Below, in pieces: positions 4,999-5,591 of a stretch of 5,591 bases of DNA. The position numbers were made by a program, and so were the translations under genes. This stretch comes from Roseovarius sp. Lineage in GTDB: Bacteria > Pseudomonadota > Alphaproteobacteria > Rhodobacterales > Rhodobacteraceae. Where the stretch lies: positions 1 through 5,591 of the forward strand of contig JAASSQ010000200.1 in NCBI GenBank assembly GCA_021767845.1, read 5' to 3'. Below the pieces are notes generated by a model. The model saw only the letters and a list, made by a program, of their open reading frames with translations, was not told where the DNA came from and did not search any database. Positions within the stretch are counted from its first letter, which is position 1. Every line of letters starts with the position of its first letter.

Positions 4999-5591
4999 TC
5001 ACCAGCGCAGCACGACGCTGCCCCAGGCAAGCCCGCCGCCGATCGCCTCCGACAGCACCACGTCGCCGCGCTTGATGCGCCCCTCGGCGGCCCCCACCGA
5101 CAGCGCCAGCGGGATCGACGCGGCCGAGGTGTTGCCGTGGTCCTGAACTGTCACGACCACCCGGTCCATCGGCACGCCCATTTTCTTCGCGGTGCCCTGG
5201 ATGATGCGGATATTGGCCTGGTGCGGCACGATCCAGTCCACGTCCGGCCCGGTCATCCCGATCTTGTCCAGCGCGGCCTCGGCGGTGCTGGTCAGCTTCT
5301 CCACCGCCTGCCGGAACAAGGGGTTGCCCTGCATCCGCAGCTTGCCCGCCCGGCCGGTCGAGGACACGCCGCCATCAACATACAGCATCTCGCGATACCG
5401 CCCGTCGGAATTCAGATCCGCCGACAGGATGCCGCGGTCGGTGTTGTCGCCCGTGCCGTCGGCGGCGCGCAGCACCACGGCCCCCGCACCATCCCCGAAC
5501 AGCACGCAGGTCGAGCGGTCCGTCCAGTCCATGATCCGGCTGAAGGTCTCGGCCCCGATCACCAGCAGGCACTTGGCCTGACCGGCCAGGA
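4999..5591 (-). CDS. fabH: 3-oxoacyl-[ACP] synthase III (FabH), C-terminal part (5' end outside the window)
   Basis: FabH condenses acetyl-CoA with malonyl-ACP to start fatty-acid synthesis. The frame is open to the window edge, giving about 197 residues. The GTG at 5562 is an internal codon, since LAGQAKCLLVIGAE reads through it. Hallmarks are TDRSTCVLFGDGAGAVVL, the catalytic His in IVPHQANIRI (codon 5221-5223), the catalytic Asn in DHGNTSAAS (codon 5131-5133) and the C-terminal GGGLAWGSVVLRW. The third catalytic residue, the active-site Cys, lies upstream of the visible part. By family context plsX would be expected upstream. The stop is 102 bases before ihfA, with no obvious terminator between, so read-through into ihfA is possible. 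Confidence 0.95.
   Translation of the reverse strand, partial: LAGQAKCLLVIGAETFSRIMDWTDRSTCVLFGDGAGAVVLRAADGTGDNTDRGILSADLNSDGRYREMLYVDGGVSSTGRAGKLRMQGNPLFRQAVEKLTSTAEAALDKIGMTGPDVDWIVPHQANIRIIQGTAKKMGVPMDRVVVTVQDHGNTSAASIPLALSVGAAEGRIKRGDVVLSEAIGGGLAWGSVVLRW

Overview
The window is ordinary housekeeping chromosome from a high-GC alphaproteobacterium, most likely a member of the Rhodobacterales (Rhodobacteraceae/Roseobacter/Paracoccus type). The evidence is the strong GC bias at third codon positions, the gene chains nagZ-scpA-scpB and fabH-ihfA-merR, the two-domain dCTP deaminase, and protein sequences that read as typical of that group. I see no transposase, integrase, CRISPR array, phage gene or sign of recent transfer.

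Left arm, + strand (1-2231): the C-terminal half of NagZ (cell-wall recycling beta-N-acetylhexosaminidase) runs into scpA with an 8-base overlap. scpB follows 4 bases after scpA. ScpA and ScpB are the kleisin and winged-helix subunits of the SMC-ScpAB chromosome-condensing complex. After a 78-base gap holding a perfect 7-bp inverted repeat comes a small, strongly basic protein of 77 residues with no assigned function.

Right arm, - strand (2246-5591): reading in the direction of transcription, from the right edge to the left, there are fabH (C-terminal part; initiation of fatty-acid synthesis), ihfA (integration host factor alpha) with its own candidate promoter, a MerR-type regulator with a long disordered acidic tail, a tRNA-Pro(GGG) with a candidate promoter, and a two-domain dCTP deaminase (dcd) close behind the tRNA. 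The two arms converge tail to tail at about 2231/2246, where GC-rich inverted repeats contain both stop codons.

The genes touch cell-wall recycling, chromosome organisation, pyrimidine nucleotide supply, proline decoding and fatty-acid initiation. Only scpA/scpB (one complex) and perhaps ihfA/merR (one transcript) have an evident working link. No previously undescribed system is convincingly present. The items most worth a second look are the small basic protein, the lysine-free tail of the MerR protein, the asymmetric duplicated deaminase, and a possible IHF autoregulatory site beside the ihfA promoter.
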